From assembly GCA_003564295.1 (NCBI GenBank), contig PXFI01000355.1, positions 1 through 42,461 of the forward strand: a stretch of 42,461 nucleotides of DNA, in the 5' to 3' direction. Below the pieces are notes generated by a model. The model had not been told where the DNA came from, did no database searches, and saw only the letters and a list, made by a program, of their open reading frames with translations. The DNA comes from Gemmatimonadota bacterium. GTDB taxonomy: Bacteria > Gemmatimonadota > Gemmatimonadetes > Longimicrobiales > Gaopeijiaceae. Position 1 is the first letter of the stretch; each line of letters opens with the position of its first letter. Positions 1 through 8,944 of this stretch are shown here, piece after piece. The translations under genes and the position numbers were made by a program.

Positions 1-390
1 CAGGCTCCAGCCGGGGAGCGTAGCAGACCATGGATTCCACCTCCTGTTCACAGCAGTACCGAATAGACACCGAAATATAACAGGAGGGTTTTCGGCTTTC
101 GGAACCGCCCCAGGACGCACGAGGCGGGCTCGAAAGGCTTCCGGAGCTGGAAGACGGCGAGATCGGGCGGCAGACGCCAAATGAGAGGGCTCAGGAGCCG
201 GCTGCGGAGGGGGTCTCGGACTCGGGCCAGCCCGCAGCCGGAAACTTGTCAAGGCCCTCTCGGGACAGCCGCATGGCTGGTTGGGACGTGGGCTTAGCCA
301 TTTCGTGGAGCTGAAGACCTCAATTCCCCCTCGCTGCTGCTGTGCTTCTTCAGCCTCCGCAGACCCGGCCCTGAGGCCCCTGTCTCCCCG
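1..390. other. No gene recognised
   Basis: I see no convincing coding frame, promoter pair, hairpin with T-run or repeat in this stretch. It lies downstream of the minus-strand lipoprotein gene that ends at 391. The reading frames that enter it have no ribosome binding site and no recognisable protein features. Confidence 0.4.
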
Positions 391-912
391 TCACATGCCG
401 CCCGGAGTGGTGTTCGTGGCGTTGAACGTACCCTGCACGCTGACGATCTCAGGGTTCCCCACTGTTCCGCGCATGGCCTCGAAAGTGAAGGAGCCCACCA
501 CCCGTGTGGCCGATGAGGATTGGATGGTCAAGGTGCCCCCCGTGGAGGTATAGGAGGAGGTTCCCACCGCTGCCGAGAAGGAGGCGAAGAACAACGTGTC
601 CTCCGCCCCGATAGCCTGGACGCCCTCGACGATGGGATAGGTACCGGCTGGTGGCCGATCCTTGCCTGGTGTGACAAGGGTGATGGACATGGGGCCTCCC
701 GGGGGCAGAACGACGCCCCACCCGCCGGTGCTGGCGCCACCGGTGGCTGCAGCCACGCCCGAGAGGGTGGCCGAAACGTGGCCGGTCACCGTGGCGGTGA
801 AGGTTCCAGGTTGAGCGTCATTGCCATCGGCGGCGGTGGTGTTGCTGCCGCAGGCGGGAAGAAGAAGCAAGAGGGAGAGACAGGAAAGCCATGGGAGCAG
901 AGAGCGTTTCAT
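391..912 (-). CDS. Small predicted lipoprotein of unknown function
   Basis: A 173-residue protein with a clear lipoprotein signal: basic start (MKRSLL), a hydrophobic Leu-rich core and the lipobox LPAC at about residues 17-20, followed by GSNTT. The mature part is rich in Ser, Thr, Gly and Ala with alternating beta-strand-like segments, and I recognise no enzymatic motif. The frame stays open upstream to 1026, but the ATG at 912 places the signal peptide at the N-terminus, so I chose it. The ribosome binding site is weak. A good sigma70-like promoter sits upstream (964-992, minus strand) and would give a 5' UTR of about 45 nt. The protein is probably anchored in a membrane facing the periplasm. 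Its function is unknown. Confidence 0.75.
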   Translation of the reverse strand: MKRSLLPWLSCLSLLLLLPACGSNTTAADGNDAQPGTFTATVTGHVSATLSGVAAATGGASTGGWGVVLPPGGPMSITLVTPGKDRPPAGTYPIVEGVQAIGAEDTLFFASFSAAVGTSSYTSTGGTLTIQSSSATRVVGSFTFEAMRGTVGNPEIVSVQGTFNATNTTPGGM

Positions 913-963
913 TCGGCACCGGTCTGCGTGGGAAGTTGTGTGTTGAGGGGGCTCAGTAATCCC

Positions 964-992
964 AGAATACTTCCCATGGGAGGATTTGTCAA
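964..992 (-). promoter_or_regulatory. Sigma70-like promoter of the lipoprotein gene
   Basis: On the minus strand, a perfect -35 TTGACA (992-987), a 17-nt spacer and TATTCT (969-964, 4 of 6 consensus bases). The predicted start is near 957, with the lipoprotein ATG at 912. Confidence 0.55.
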
Positions 993-1101
993 CGCAAGAT
1001 TGAAATTCTTGATAAGAAAATATCAATGCATGGCGAGCATGTTTCTGGAAGGAAGAGCCCGATCCCTCCTTCTACGCTGATCACGGCCCCCCCCCGGCGC
1101 G

Positions 1102-1130
1102 TTGCACCTTGCTCCCACGCAGCCTATCCT
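1102..1130 (+). promoter_or_regulatory. Possible promoter of the glutamate dehydrogenase gene
   Basis: TTGCAC (1102-1107), exactly 17 nt, then TATCCT (1125-1130). The -35 matches consensus at only three positions and the -10 at four. It would give a leader of about 140 nt before the ATG at 1278. A run of nine C lies just upstream (1088-1096). This 365-base gap between the divergent genes otherwise holds only the lipoprotein promoter. Confidence 0.3.
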
Positions 1131-1277
1131 GAAGCTACCCGAAGGGGTCCCTTTTCCCGAGCCAGGTCCCGGGAGAAGTGTTCACTTTGATCAGGAAGCG
1201 AGCTTGGTGGTGCGCACCGGCTCCGGCCGGCCGCGAAGCCCCCCTCGACGCCGGGCACACCGAGATTGAAACCTGCC

Positions 1278-4200
1278 ATGAGCGAAAAGAAGAGCCAGCC
1301 TGCCGTCTCCCGTTCCCGGAAGGATTCGCCCACACTGGACGCGGTGTGCAGGCATCTGGAGCGGGCGCTGCCCGGCGCCGAAGCGCCCATCGTGGTGGCG
1401 TTCACCAGGAGCTTCCTGGCCAAGGCCCCGCAGGAGCTGCTCCACGAGCGGAGCGTGGACGCCCTGGCCCACCTGGCCCTGGCGTCGTTCCGGTTCCTGG
1501 AGCGGGCCCGGCCGGATCAGATTGACGTGGAGGTGGGAAACCCGGACATCGAAAACGAGGGCTGGTACGCGCCGGTCACGGTCATCCGGACGCACGTCTC
1601 GGACCGGCCCTTCATCCTGGACACCATCCGCGAGTTCCTCCACGCCCGGGATCTGGCCATCGAATACATGATCTACCCTGTGCTGGACGTGAACCGGGAC
1701 GAGGAGGGGAGGCTGCTGGCTCTGCGCCCCCGGGGGGAGGGAGAGCACAGGGAGTCGCTTGTGCACTGCGAGATCCATCAGGTCCGGGATCCGGGGAAGC
1801 TGGAGGAGCTGCGTGGTGGACTGGAGCGCCAGCTTTGGGATGTCCTTCGAGCCACCCGGGACTTTCCGCGCATGGTGGACCAGGTCAACCGTGTGGTGGC
1901 GGAGCTGGCCGAGCTGCCTGGGAAGTGGGAGGACCGGCGGGACGAGGTGGAGGAGATCCAGGCCTTCCTCAGGTGGCTGCGGGACGAGGGCCTCGTCTTC
2001 CTGGGATATTGCGGGTACGACCTGCAGGCTGGCTCGGAGGGAGAGCTTCTGGTGAGCGTGACGCCCGAGTCGGGGATGGGCGTCCTGGACGACGAGGAGA
2101 AGGAGCGCTTCCCGAGCCCGCTGCCCTTGCAGTCCCTGGAGGCGGCGCAGCGCGAGACCCTGGAGCGTGATCCCATCCTCACCGTCAGCAAGGCCGCGGC
2201 TGAGGCCACCGTGCACCGCCGGGTCCGCATGGACCACATCGGGGTCAAGAAGCTGGGGCCGGACGGCGAGGTGTTGGGGGCGCATCGCTTCGTAGGACTC
2301 TTCACGTCGAAAGCATACGCCGAAAACGCCGCCAACATCCCCATCCTTCGGCGCAAGCTCCGCACCATCCTGCACGAATCGGGGCTGGGCGAGGGTTCCC
2401 ACGACCACAAAAAGACCATCGCGATCTTCAACTCCCTGCCCAAGGAAGAGCTGTTCGTGGCCCCCGTGGAGCAGATCGGCCAGGACATCCGGACCGTCCT
2501 GACGTCGTACCACAGCGGCGACGTGCGCGTGTCTCTGCGTGAGGATCCCCTGGGCCTGGGGGCCGCAGTAATGGTGATCATCCCCAAGGACCGGTTCTCC
2601 GGAGAGATCCGCAAGCGCCTGGAGTCGGCGTTCCGGAAGATCTTCCAGGGCGAGATTCTCAACTACCACCTGGCCATGGGCTCGGGCGATCAGGCACGCC
2701 TTCACTTCCACTTATCAACGTCGGCGGAGGCGCTACGCAGCGTGGATACGGAAGGCATGAGGCGCACGGTGCAGAGCATCATCCAATCTTGGGCCGACAA
2801 GGTGCGGGAGAGACTGGAGCAGATGCTGCCGGGGGACGAGGCCCGACGCCTGGCGGTGCGGTACGGCGAGGAGTTCAGCCCCGAGTACCGGGCGGCCACA
2901 GACCCGGCCACTGCCGTGGAGGACCTGCTGGAGCTGGAGGCGATGGCGGCCGAGGGGCGGGTGATCTCCATATCCATGGCGAACCGGGGGACCGCCGCCG
3001 CCCCGGGGGTGGAGGGGGTCACCGAGCTGAAGTTGATGCTCAGGGGGGAACGGCTCATCCTCTCCGATTTCATGCCCATCCTCGAGAATGCGGGGCTGCG
3101 GGTTATGGGGGTGGCTCCCTTCAATGTGGGCGGCGTGGACGGGGGTGCCGCCATCCATGCCTTCGCCGTCCAGGACGGGTCCGGAGAGCCGCTGGACGTG
3201 GGAGGGCGGGGCACGCTCCTGGCGGAGGCGATCCTGGCTGTGCGGCGGGGCGACGCGCTAAACGACACGCTCAACTCGCTGGTGCTGAGTGTCGGGCTTC
3301 ACTGGCGGGAGGTGGACGTGCTGCGTGCCTATGTGGGCTACGCATTCCAGGCCGGGGCGGTGCCCAGCCGGCGAACGCTCCCCAACGTGCTTTCGGCGTA
3401 CCCGGGGGTCGCACGGGAGCTCTTCGACCTCTTCCGGAGCCGGTTCGACCCTTCGACGGGAGCGTCTGCCGCCGACAGGGAAGCGATCGCGGCGGACATC
3501 CGCTCCGCGTTCGTGGCCTCCCTCCAGGGCGTGTCGGCGTTGGGCGACGACCGGGCCCTCCGCCGCCTGGAGGAGCTCATTTCCGGAACGCTGCGCACCA
3601 ACTACTACCGGTGCGGGGGCCGCACGCCCACGGTCCGCTCCGGAGGGGTGCCTTATCTGTCCTTCAAGTTCTCCAGCACCGACATCGAGGTCCTGAGGCC
3701 GTCGCGCCTCCGGTTCGAGTTGTGGGTGCACTCATCCCGTATGGAGGGGGTCCACCTGAGGGGCGCCAAGGTCGCCCGGGGCGGGATCCGGTGGAGCGAC
3801 CGTCCCGACGACTTCCGCACGGAGGTACTGGGCCTGGTGAAGACCCAGGTGGTGAAGAACGCCGTGATCGTGCCCGGCGGCTCAAAGGGCGGGTTCATCA
3901 TGCGGCAGTCGCCGGAGGACCCTGAAGCCCGCTTCGCAGAGGCGCAGGACCAGTACGAGACCCTGGTGCGGGGTCTCCTGGACCTCACCGACAACCTGGA
4001 CACCGGCGGGGAGGCGGTCCCACCCCAGGACTTGGTCTGCTTCGACGAGCCGGATCCGTACTTGGTGGTGGCTGCGGACAAGGGCACGGCGACGTTCTCG
4101 GACGTGGCCAATGCCATCGCCGCCGAGTACAGCTTCTGGCTGGGAGACGCCTTTGCCTCGGGTGGCTCCAACGGATACGACCACAAGAAGGTGGGCATCA

Positions 4201-6170
4201 CGGCCCGGGGTGCCTGGGAGTGCGTCCGGCGTCACTTCCAGGAGATGGGGAAGGACATCCAGGAGGAGCCGTTCACAGTCGTGGGGATCGGCGACATGAG
4301 CGGTGACGTCTTCGGCAACGGGATGCTCCTGTCACGGCAGATTCTCCTCATGGCCGCCTTCGACCACCGCCACATCTTCATCGATCCCGACCCCGACCCG
4401 GCGAGCACGTACCAGGAGCGGAGCCGCCTGTTCGCTCTGGGCTCCTCGTCTTGGGCGGACTACGACACCGGGCTCCTCAGTCGAGGTGGGATGATCGTGC
4501 CCCGTGGCTCCAAGGAGGTGGAGCTCTCCCCCGAGGCCCGGGCGGCGCTGGCGCTGGCCGAGGACGCCCCCCAGGTGCTGGATGGCGAAGCTTTGATCAG
4601 GGCCGTGCTCCGGGCTCCCGTGGAACTCTTCTGGAACGGGGGGATCGGTACCTACGTGAAGTCGGCGCTGGAGACCCACGCCGACGCCGGCGACCCGTCC
4701 AACGACGCCGTGCGGGTCAACTCCCATGACTTGCGGTGCCAGGTGGTGGGGGAGGGTGGCAACCTGGGCTTCACCCAGCGGGCCCGCATCGAGTTCGCCC
4801 TTGCCGGTGGGCGGTTGAACACCGACGCGCTGGACAACTCGGGCGGCGTGGATATGTCGGACCACGAGGTGAACCTCAAGATCCTCCTTGCTCCTGCGGT
4901 TTCCGCAGGCCGGTTGTCTCGGGAGGGGCGGAACGCGCTCCTGGAGGAGCTCACCGAGGAGGTGGCGGAGCTCGTTCTGGACAATAACCGTACGCAGAGC
5001 CTGGCTGTATCGCTGGACGAGCTGCGGGCGAAGGAAGCTCCCGATCGCTTCCGGGATCTCATGATCTCCCTGGAGAAGTCGGGAGAGCTGAACCGGGCGT
5101 CGGAAGCATTGCCGTCCACGGACGTCATCGTGGAGCGGCTCGAGGAAAGGCGCACGCCCCTGGTCCGCCCGGAGCTGTGTATCCTGCTGGCCTACGCCAA
5201 GCTCTCGCTGAAGACCCGGCTGCGCCGGGGGGAGCTGGTGGACGACCCGGCCAACGCCCAGTACCTGGAACGGTACTTCCCGCCCCCCGCGGTGGAGGCG
5301 GTGGGCCCGGAGGTGCTTGAAGGGCACCGCCTCCGCAGGGAGATCGTGGCCGGACAAATCGCCAACGCGTTGGTAGACCTCATGGGGGCCACCTTCGTGG
5401 ATCAGATGGTCCGGGAGGCCGGACGGACCCCCGAGGAAGTGGTGCGGGGGTGGCTCGTGGCGTCCAACCTCAGGGAGTACCGCTCCGTCATGGCCAGGAT
5501 GGCGTCACAACGGCGTGGCCTCCCCGCCAGTGTGGTCTACCGGTGGCTCCTGAGGTTGGGCCGGGTGCTGGAACGCACCACCCGGTGGGTGATGCAGAAC
5601 GTGGACTCGGGGCTTCCCATCGGCGCGGTGGTGCGGGAGTACACCGACACCACAGCCCAGGTGCGGGCTGCGTTCCACGAGCTGGTCCGGGGCCAGGAGC
5701 GCGACGTCTTCGAGGACCGGGTGGCGGAGCTCCGGGAGGTGGGCGCCGGGGAGGAGTTCGCCAGGGAGCTCATCACCCTGTGCTTCTTGGACCAGATCCT
5801 GGAGGTGGCCAGGATCAGCCACGCCACCGGGGTGTCGGCCGCCCGGGCCGGGGAAGCGTTCTACCAGGTGTCCGACGCGCTGGACATCCCCGGCATCCGG
5901 GAGCTGACCGGCGTCCCCAGAGGGGGGAGTCACTGGGAGCGACGGGCGGCGCAGGCGCTGGGAGAGGAGCTGTTCCGGGCCCACCGGGCACTGGTGATGG
6001 CCACCCTCGCCAAGGGCTCGTTGGACGACCTCCTGGCCTCGGCTCCCCGGGAGCTGGGGCGCTTCCGGGCCACCGCCGGCGAGCTCAAGGCGGAAGGCGC
6101 CGGCGGGCTTGCCGGCGCCTCCGTGGCGGTTGGGGAACTCGCCGCCCTGGCGGAGCGGGTTGCCGGATAG
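1278..6170 (+). CDS. gdhB: NAD-specific glutamate dehydrogenase, large bacterial type
   Basis: A 1630-residue protein of the large (GDH-180) NAD-dependent glutamate dehydrogenase family, which oxidatively deaminates glutamate to 2-oxoglutarate and ammonium in the cytosol, mostly for catabolism. The length fits this family. The first roughly 700 residues are the regulatory part. The catalytic region shows GGIRWSDRPDDFRTE near residue 833 and KNAVIVPGGSKGGF near 860, with the substrate-binding and catalytic lysines. A Rossmann segment VVGIGDMSGDVFGNGML starts near 1001, and the C-terminus is helical. A TTG at 1266 is in frame, but the ATG at 1278 (MSEKKSQ) is the more natural start; neither has a strong Shine-Dalgarno sequence. 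It stands alone, 85 bases before the tyrosine operon promoter region. Glutamate is the amino donor for Tyr and Trp synthesis, but a regulatory link is only inference. The symbol is tentative. Confidence 0.93.
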   Translation: MSEKKSQPAVSRSRKDSPTLDAVCRHLERALPGAEAPIVVAFTRSFLAKAPQELLHERSVDALAHLALASFRFLERARPDQIDVEVGNPDIENEGWYAPVTVIRTHVSDRPFILDTIREFLHARDLAIEYMIYPVLDVNRDEEGRLLALRPRGEGEHRESLVHCEIHQVRDPGKLEELRGGLERQLWDVLRATRDFPRMVDQVNRVVAELAELPGKWEDRRDEVEEIQAFLRWLRDEGLVFLGYCGYDLQAGSEGELLVSVTPESGMGVLDDEEKERFPSPLPLQSLEAAQRETLERDPILTVSKAAAEATVHRRVRMDHIGVKKLGPDGEVLGAHRFVGLFTSKAYAENAANIPILRRKLRTILHESGLGEGSHDHKKTIAIFNSLPKEELFVAPVEQIGQDIRTVLTSYHSGDVRVSLREDPLGLGAAVMVIIPKDRFSGEIRKRLESAFRKIFQGEILNYHLAMGSGDQARLHFHLSTSAEALRSVDTEGMRRTVQSIIQSWADKVRERLEQMLPGDEARRLAVRYGEEFSPEYRAATDPATAVEDLLELEAMAAEGRVISISMANRGTAAAPGVEGVTELKLMLRGERLILSDFMPILENAGLRVMGVAPFNVGGVDGGAAIHAFAVQDGSGEPLDVGGRGTLLAEAILAVRRGDALNDTLNSLVLSVGLHWREVDVLRAYVGYAFQAGAVPSRRTLPNVLSAYPGVARELFDLFRSRFDPSTGASAADREAIAADIRSAFVASLQGVSALGDDRALRRLEELISGTLRTNYYRCGGRTPTVRSGGVPYLSFKFSSTDIEVLRPSRLRFELWVHSSRMEGVHLRGAKVARGGIRWSDRPDDFRTEVLGLVKTQVVKNAVIVPGGSKGGFIMRQSPEDPEARFAEAQDQYETLVRGLLDLTDNLDTGGEAVPPQDLVCFDEPDPYLVVAADKGTATFSDVANAIAAEYSFWLGDAFASGGSNGYDHKKVGITARGAWECVRRHFQEMGKDIQEEPFTVVGIGDMSGDVFGNGMLLSRQILLMAAFDHRHIFIDPDPDPASTYQERSRLFALGSSSWADYDTGLLSRGGMIVPRGSKEVELSPEARAALALAEDAPQVLDGEALIRAVLRAPVELFWNGGIGTYVKSALETHADAGDPSNDAVRVNSHDLRCQVVGEGGNLGFTQRARIEFALAGGRLNTDALDNSGGVDMSDHEVNLKILLAPAVSAGRLSREGRNALLEELTEEVAELVLDNNRTQSLAVSLDELRAKEAPDRFRDLMISLEKSGELNRASEALPSTDVIVERLEERRTPLVRPELCILLAYAKLSLKTRLRRGELVDDPANAQYLERYFPPPAVEAVGPEVLEGHRLRREIVAGQIANALVDLMGATFVDQMVREAGRTPEEVVRGWLVASNLREYRSVMARMASQRRGLPASVVYRWLLRLGRVLERTTRWVMQNVDSGLPIGAVVREYTDTTAQVRAAFHELVRGQERDVFEDRVAELREVGAGEEFARELITLCFLDQILEVARISHATGVSAARAGEAFYQVSDALDIPGIRELTGVPRGGSHWERRAAQALGEELFRAHRALVMATLAKGSLDDLLASAPRELGRFRATAGELKAEGAGGLAGASVAVGELAALAERVAG

Positions 6171-6218
6171 GGCGACCCGCCGGAGGCAGGCGTGGGCGCC
6201 CGGTGGATGAGCTGGTCG

Positions 6219-6247
6219 TTGACAGCCGGATCCCTCTCCCGTTAGCA
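6219..6247 (+). promoter_or_regulatory. Promoter of the tyrosine operon leader
   Basis: Perfect -35 TTGACA (6219-6224), a 17-nt spacer, then TTAGCA (6242-6247) in the -10 position. The usual distance puts the start at about 6253-6256, on the first base of the leader ORF ATG at 6255. The layout closely matches the trp leader promoter at 8941-8969 (TTGACA, 17 nt, TTAACC), which supports both. Confidence 0.6.
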
Positions 6248-6254
6248 TCGGCAC

Positions 6255-6335
6255 ATGATGCGACGCCTCAGCTATTACGCCTATTCGTATGCGACCCGTT
6301 CTGCGGGCCGCGGGGGGAGGCGTATGCGCGACTGA
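6255..6335 (+). CDS. Tyrosine-rich leader peptide of the aroF-tyrA operon
   Basis: A 26-codon ORF starting ATGATG and ending TGA, containing the run SYYAYSYA: four Tyr codons at positions 7, 8, 10 and 12. It lies directly before a terminator and a DAHP synthase / chorismate mutase / prephenate dehydrogenase operon, all of which serve tyrosine synthesis. Known attenuator leader peptides carry clustered codons of the end product so that ribosome stalling reports scarcity of that charged tRNA. Tyrosine is therefore the inferred signal. There is no Shine-Dalgarno sequence, and the ATG falls at the predicted transcription start, so it appears leaderless. The last Tyr codon ends at 6290, 7 bases before the antiterminator segment begins at 6298. 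Confidence 0.8.
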   Translation: MMRRLSYYAYSYATRSAGRGGRRMRD

Positions 6336-6377
6336 CGGCGCATCACAAGACCCGAGATCCCGAGCGGCCCGTGGAAT
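6298..6377 (+). promoter_or_regulatory. Antiterminator pairing of the tyrosine attenuator
   Basis: Bases 6298-6311 (GTTCTGCGGGCCGC) can pair without a break with 6364-6377 (GCGGCCCGTGGAAT): 14 pairs, three of them G-U. The second arm contains the whole 5' arm of the terminator stem, so the two structures exclude each other. A ribosome stalled on the Tyr codons leaves 6298 onward free. A ribosome that reaches the stop at 6335 covers it and lets the terminator form. A competing small hairpin (CCCG 6295-6298 with CGGG 6304-6307) could sequester the first arm. Confidence 0.7.
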
Positions 6378-6395
6378 CCCCGCGGGCCGTTTTTT
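6365..6395 (+). terminator. Intrinsic terminator of the tyrosine attenuator
   Basis: Stem CGGCCCG (6365-6371) with CGGGCCG (6383-6389), an 11-nt loop, then six T (6390-6395). It lies 29 bases after the leader stop codon and 43 bases before the aroF ATG. That position inside an operon leader, rather than after a gene, marks it as an attenuator. Confidence 0.8.
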
Positions 6396-6438
6396 CATGC
6401 ACCTCCCCCAGGGAGCACGAGAGAGAGACGGAAACTCC

Positions 6439-7494
6439 ATGATCATCATCACACGCTCCGGCATCACCGACGCGGAAATCGACCACATCCGGGAACGGGT
6501 GGAGAGCCTCGGCATGCGGACTCACATCTCCAGGGGTGAGCAGCGCACCATCATCGGGTGCATCGGTGACGAGTCCTTGTTGCACGAGGTGGCACTGCTG
6601 GCCCTCCCGGGGGTGGAGTCGGTCACTCCGGTTCTGAAACCCTACAAACTGGTCTCCAGGGAGTTCGTGGATTCCCCTAGCGTGGTGAGGGTAGGGAACG
6701 GAGCCACGGCCGTGGTGGGGGGGAGGGACCTGGCCGTAATCGCGGGGCCCTGCTCCGTTGAGGGGCGCCAGATGCTGTTCGACACGGCCAGAACGGTGAG
6801 AAGCTACGGCGCCGGGCTGCTCCGGGGAGGCGCCTTCAAGCCTCGCACCTCCCCTTACGCCTTTCAGGGCATGGGGCAAGCGGGCCTCCATCTGCTGGCG
6901 GAGGTACGGGCCGAGACGGGTCTTCCCGTGGTTACGGAGGTCATGGACACGCGCCAGGTGGAGCTGGTGGCGGAGCATGCGGACATGCTCCAGGTGGGGG
7001 CTCGCAACATGCAGAATTTCGCCCTTCTGGGAGAGGTGGGGCGGGTCCAGAGGCCCGTCCTCCTTAAGCGAGGGCTATCGGCAACCATCAAGGAGCTCCT
7101 CATGTCGGCAGAGTACATCATGGCCCAGGGGAACCGGGAGGTGGTCCTGTGCGAGCGGGGAATACGGACCTACGAAACGGCCACCCGCAATACTCTGGAC
7201 GTGGCTGCCATACCCGTTTTGAAAGCCGAGACCCACTTGCCGGTCCTGGTGGATCCAAGCCACGCTGGAGGGCGGGCCGAACTGGTTGCGCCCCTGGCCT
7301 TCGCGGCCATCGCAGCCGGTGCTGACGGACTCATGGTAGAAGTGCACCCCAACCCCGAGAATGCCCTCTCCGACGGGGACCAGTCCCTGACCTTCCCGGC
7401 GTTTCGCCAGTTCATGGAACGGCTCCGCCCCTTCGCTGAGGCGGCGGGACGCGCCCTGGCCCCGTGCAGAGTGGGGAGGGAGGTGGCAGCATGA
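6439..7494 (+). CDS. aroF: DAHP synthase, first enzyme of the shikimate pathway (tyrosine operon isozyme)
   Basis: A 351-residue 3-deoxy-7-phosphoheptulonate synthase, joining phosphoenolpyruvate and erythrose 4-phosphate. Residues 1-75 form the ferredoxin-like regulatory domain known from the Thermotoga/Bacillus type (starts MIIITRSG). The barrel follows, with the signature segments [50 protein letters not shown] and [13 protein letters not shown], which carry the PEP, sugar-phosphate and metal ligands. The frame is open 50 codons upstream, through the attenuator terminator, but the ATG at 6439 matches the family N-terminus. The stop overlaps the next start (ATGA). Its place behind a Tyr-codon leader and before tyrA suggests it is the tyrosine-controlled isozyme. 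A second copy ends the trp operon at 16270-17385. Confidence 0.95.
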   Translation: MIIITRSGITDAEIDHIRERVESLGMRTHISRGEQRTIIGCIGDESLLHEVALLALPGVESVTPVLKPYKLVSREFVDSPSVVRVGNGATAVVGGRDLAVIAGPCSVEGRQMLFDTARTVRSYGAGLLRGGAFKPRTSPYAFQGMGQAGLHLLAEVRAETGLPVVTEVMDTRQVELVAEHADMLQVGARNMQNFALLGEVGRVQRPVLLKRGLSATIKELLMSAEYIMAQGNREVVLCERGIRTYETATRNTLDVAAIPVLKAETHLPVLVDPSHAGGRAELVAPLAFAAIAAGADGLMVEVHPNPENALSDGDQSLTFPAFRQFMERLRPFAEAAGRALAPCRVGREVAA

Positions 7495-7898
7495 TGGTTC
7501 ATGAGCCTGAAGACGCTGTGAAGGCCGCCGGGGGGAGCAGCGAAGAGGTGGAGGATGTCCGGGTTTCCGGAGAGACGAACACTGGACGTGGGGAGGAGGG
7601 CAGGGAAGGGCACAACGCGACGGCCCCCCGGGAGCGACTCGAGGACCTTCGGGTCGAGATCCAGGATATCGACCGGGAATTGGTCCAGCTCTTGGCGCGG
7701 CGGGTCTCCCTGGCTCGGGCGGTGGGAATCGTCAAGAGAGAGTTGGGGATGCCGGCCCTGGATCCAGCCCGGGAGGCAGCCGTGGTGCGTCATGCCGGGG
7801 CCATGGCCCGGGAAGCCGGGGTGAGAGACGAGGAGGTGCGGCACATCTTCTGGCACCTCATCGGCCTGGCTCGGCGGGCCCAATTGGAGGAGGAGTGA
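7491..7898 (+). CDS. Chorismate mutase, AroQ class
   Basis: A 135-residue protein whose residues 45-130 match the all-helical AroQ chorismate mutase fold, which rearranges chorismate to prephenate. Visible signature: [32 protein letters not shown], quoted here in parts as [19 protein letters not shown] then a Lys (VGIVK) 13 residues on. These supply the usual Arg, Arg and Lys of the active site. The first 45 residues are an acidic, low-complexity extension. The ATG at 7491 overlaps the aroF stop and has a purine-rich GGGAGG-like ribosome site upstream; an ATG at 7494 follows directly. The 3' end overlaps tyrA by GTGA, so translation is probably coupled. It supplies prephenate to TyrA. I leave the symbol blank because aroQ is used here for the dehydroquinase. 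Confidence 0.9.
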   Translation: MMVHEPEDAVKAAGGSSEEVEDVRVSGETNTGRGEEGREGHNATAPRERLEDLRVEIQDIDRELVQLLARRVSLARAVGIVKRELGMPALDPAREAAVVRHAGAMAREAGVRDEEVRHIFWHLIGLARRAQLEEE

Positions 7899-8944
7899 AG
7901 GGCCGCGGCGGGGTGGGCGAGGGCTGGCACCCTGCAGGCGCTCGAATCGGCATCGTGGGACTCGGTCTCATCGGTGGTTCTCTGGCCCGGGACCTGGCGG
8001 CTCTGGGGGCCTACGTTCTGGGCTTCGATCTGGATCCGGAGACGTTGAGGGCCGCCACAGACGGCGGCGCGGTTCACGAAGGGCTCCCCGGCGGTCTTCA
8101 TGGTGGGGGGCTCGATTCCTCTGCCCTGGCCTCGCTCCCCTTGGACGCCCTCGTCCTGGCGGTCCCGGTGCAGGCTGCCATTCCCCTCCTGGCTGCCGCA
8201 GCCCCTCATCTCGAACACGTGTCGTTGGTGATGGATGTGGGAAGCACCAAGGCCAGTATTTGGGCGACAGCCGTGCGCCTTGGCCTCGGTGGCAGGTTCG
8301 TGGGCTCCCACCCCATGGCCGGTAGCCATCTCTCAGGTTGGGAGGCTTCCCGGGCGGGGCTCTTCCAAGGAGCCCGGGTCTACCTCTGCCCGGTTCTGGA
8401 GGTGGGTGACGGGGCTGGCAATGCTGCCGACGGCGGGGCCGGTGGGGAGGCCCATGATGAGGCTGGCAACGGGATCGGCGATGAAACCGGCGGTGAGACA
8501 GGTGAGGCAGTTGTTCCCGAAGCCCTTCGCCGTGCCCAAGGCCTGTGGACCGCCGTGGGAGGGGTGCCCCAGCTCATGGATGCTGTCGCCCACGACCGCC
8601 TCCTGTCCTGGACCAGCCACCTTCCCCAGGCTGCGTCCACCGCTCTTGCCCGGGCCCTGGCCGGGGCCGGCATCCGTTCCGGCGATCTTGGCCCGGGGGG
8701 CCGCGATATGACCCGGCTGGCTGGAAGCTCGGCCTCTCTCTGGACGGGTATCACCCTGGACAACGCAAGAGCCCTGGCGGAGGGACTGAGAGCCCTGGAA
8801 GCGGAGCTGGCCCGGCTTCGGGAGTGGCTGCTTGCCGGGGATCGCGACAGAGTGGAGGAGTTTTTCGCCAAGGGGGCGTCCTGGTCGTCGTCGCCAACAC
8901 CGCATCGCACGCGGAAGGAGAGAGTCCACAGGTCCGACCCTTGA
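7895..8944 (+). CDS. tyrA: Prephenate (or arogenate) dehydrogenase
   Basis: A 349-residue TyrA-family oxidoreductase, the committed step to tyrosine. An N-terminal Rossmann motif IGIVGLGLIGGSLARDL (residues 18-34) binds NAD(P). VGSHPMAGSH (around 137-145) carries the catalytic His, and HLPQAAS lies in the C-terminal dimerisation domain. It starts with GTG overlapping the chorismate mutase stop (GTGA). Residues about 171-205 are a Gly/Ala/Glu/Asp-rich insertion with GNAADGG and GNGIGDETGG units, not usual in the family and probably a surface loop. There is no ACT domain, so regulation may rest on the operon attenuator, which is an inference. Prephenate and arogenate use cannot be separated by eye. 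Its stop codon lies inside the -35 of the trp promoter. Confidence 0.92.
   Translation: MKGRGGVGEGWHPAGARIGIVGLGLIGGSLARDLAALGAYVLGFDLDPETLRAATDGGAVHEGLPGGLHGGGLDSSALASLPLDALVLAVPVQAAIPLLAAAAPHLEHVSLVMDVGSTKASIWATAVRLGLGGRFVGSHPMAGSHLSGWEASRAGLFQGARVYLCPVLEVGDGAGNAADGGAGGEAHDEAGNGIGDETGGETGEAVVPEALRRAQGLWTAVGGVPQLMDAVAHDRLLSWTSHLPQAASTALARALAGAGIRSGDLGPGGRDMTRLAGSSASLWTGITLDNARALAEGLRALEAELARLREWLLAGDRDRVEEFFAKGASWSSSPTPHRTRKERVHRSDP

Noticed and set aside
1137-1277. Amino-acid leader peptide or riboswitch before the glutamate dehydrogenase gene
   Set aside because: The only leader-like frame (GTG at 1178) has no enriched codon and runs far into the gene, and no terminator hairpin with T-run is present.
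1191-2711. Long minus-strand open frame opposite the glutamate dehydrogenase gene (506 codons)
   Set aside because: It is antisense to a certain gene in GC-rich DNA. Its composition (Pro, His, Gln, Arg, Val rich) is typical of a shadow frame and has no recognisable motif.
6289-6438. N-terminal extension of aroF by 50 codons
   Set aside because: The open frame runs through the leader peptide end and the terminator, and the encoded residues do not resemble DAHP synthase. The ATG at 6439 fits the family.
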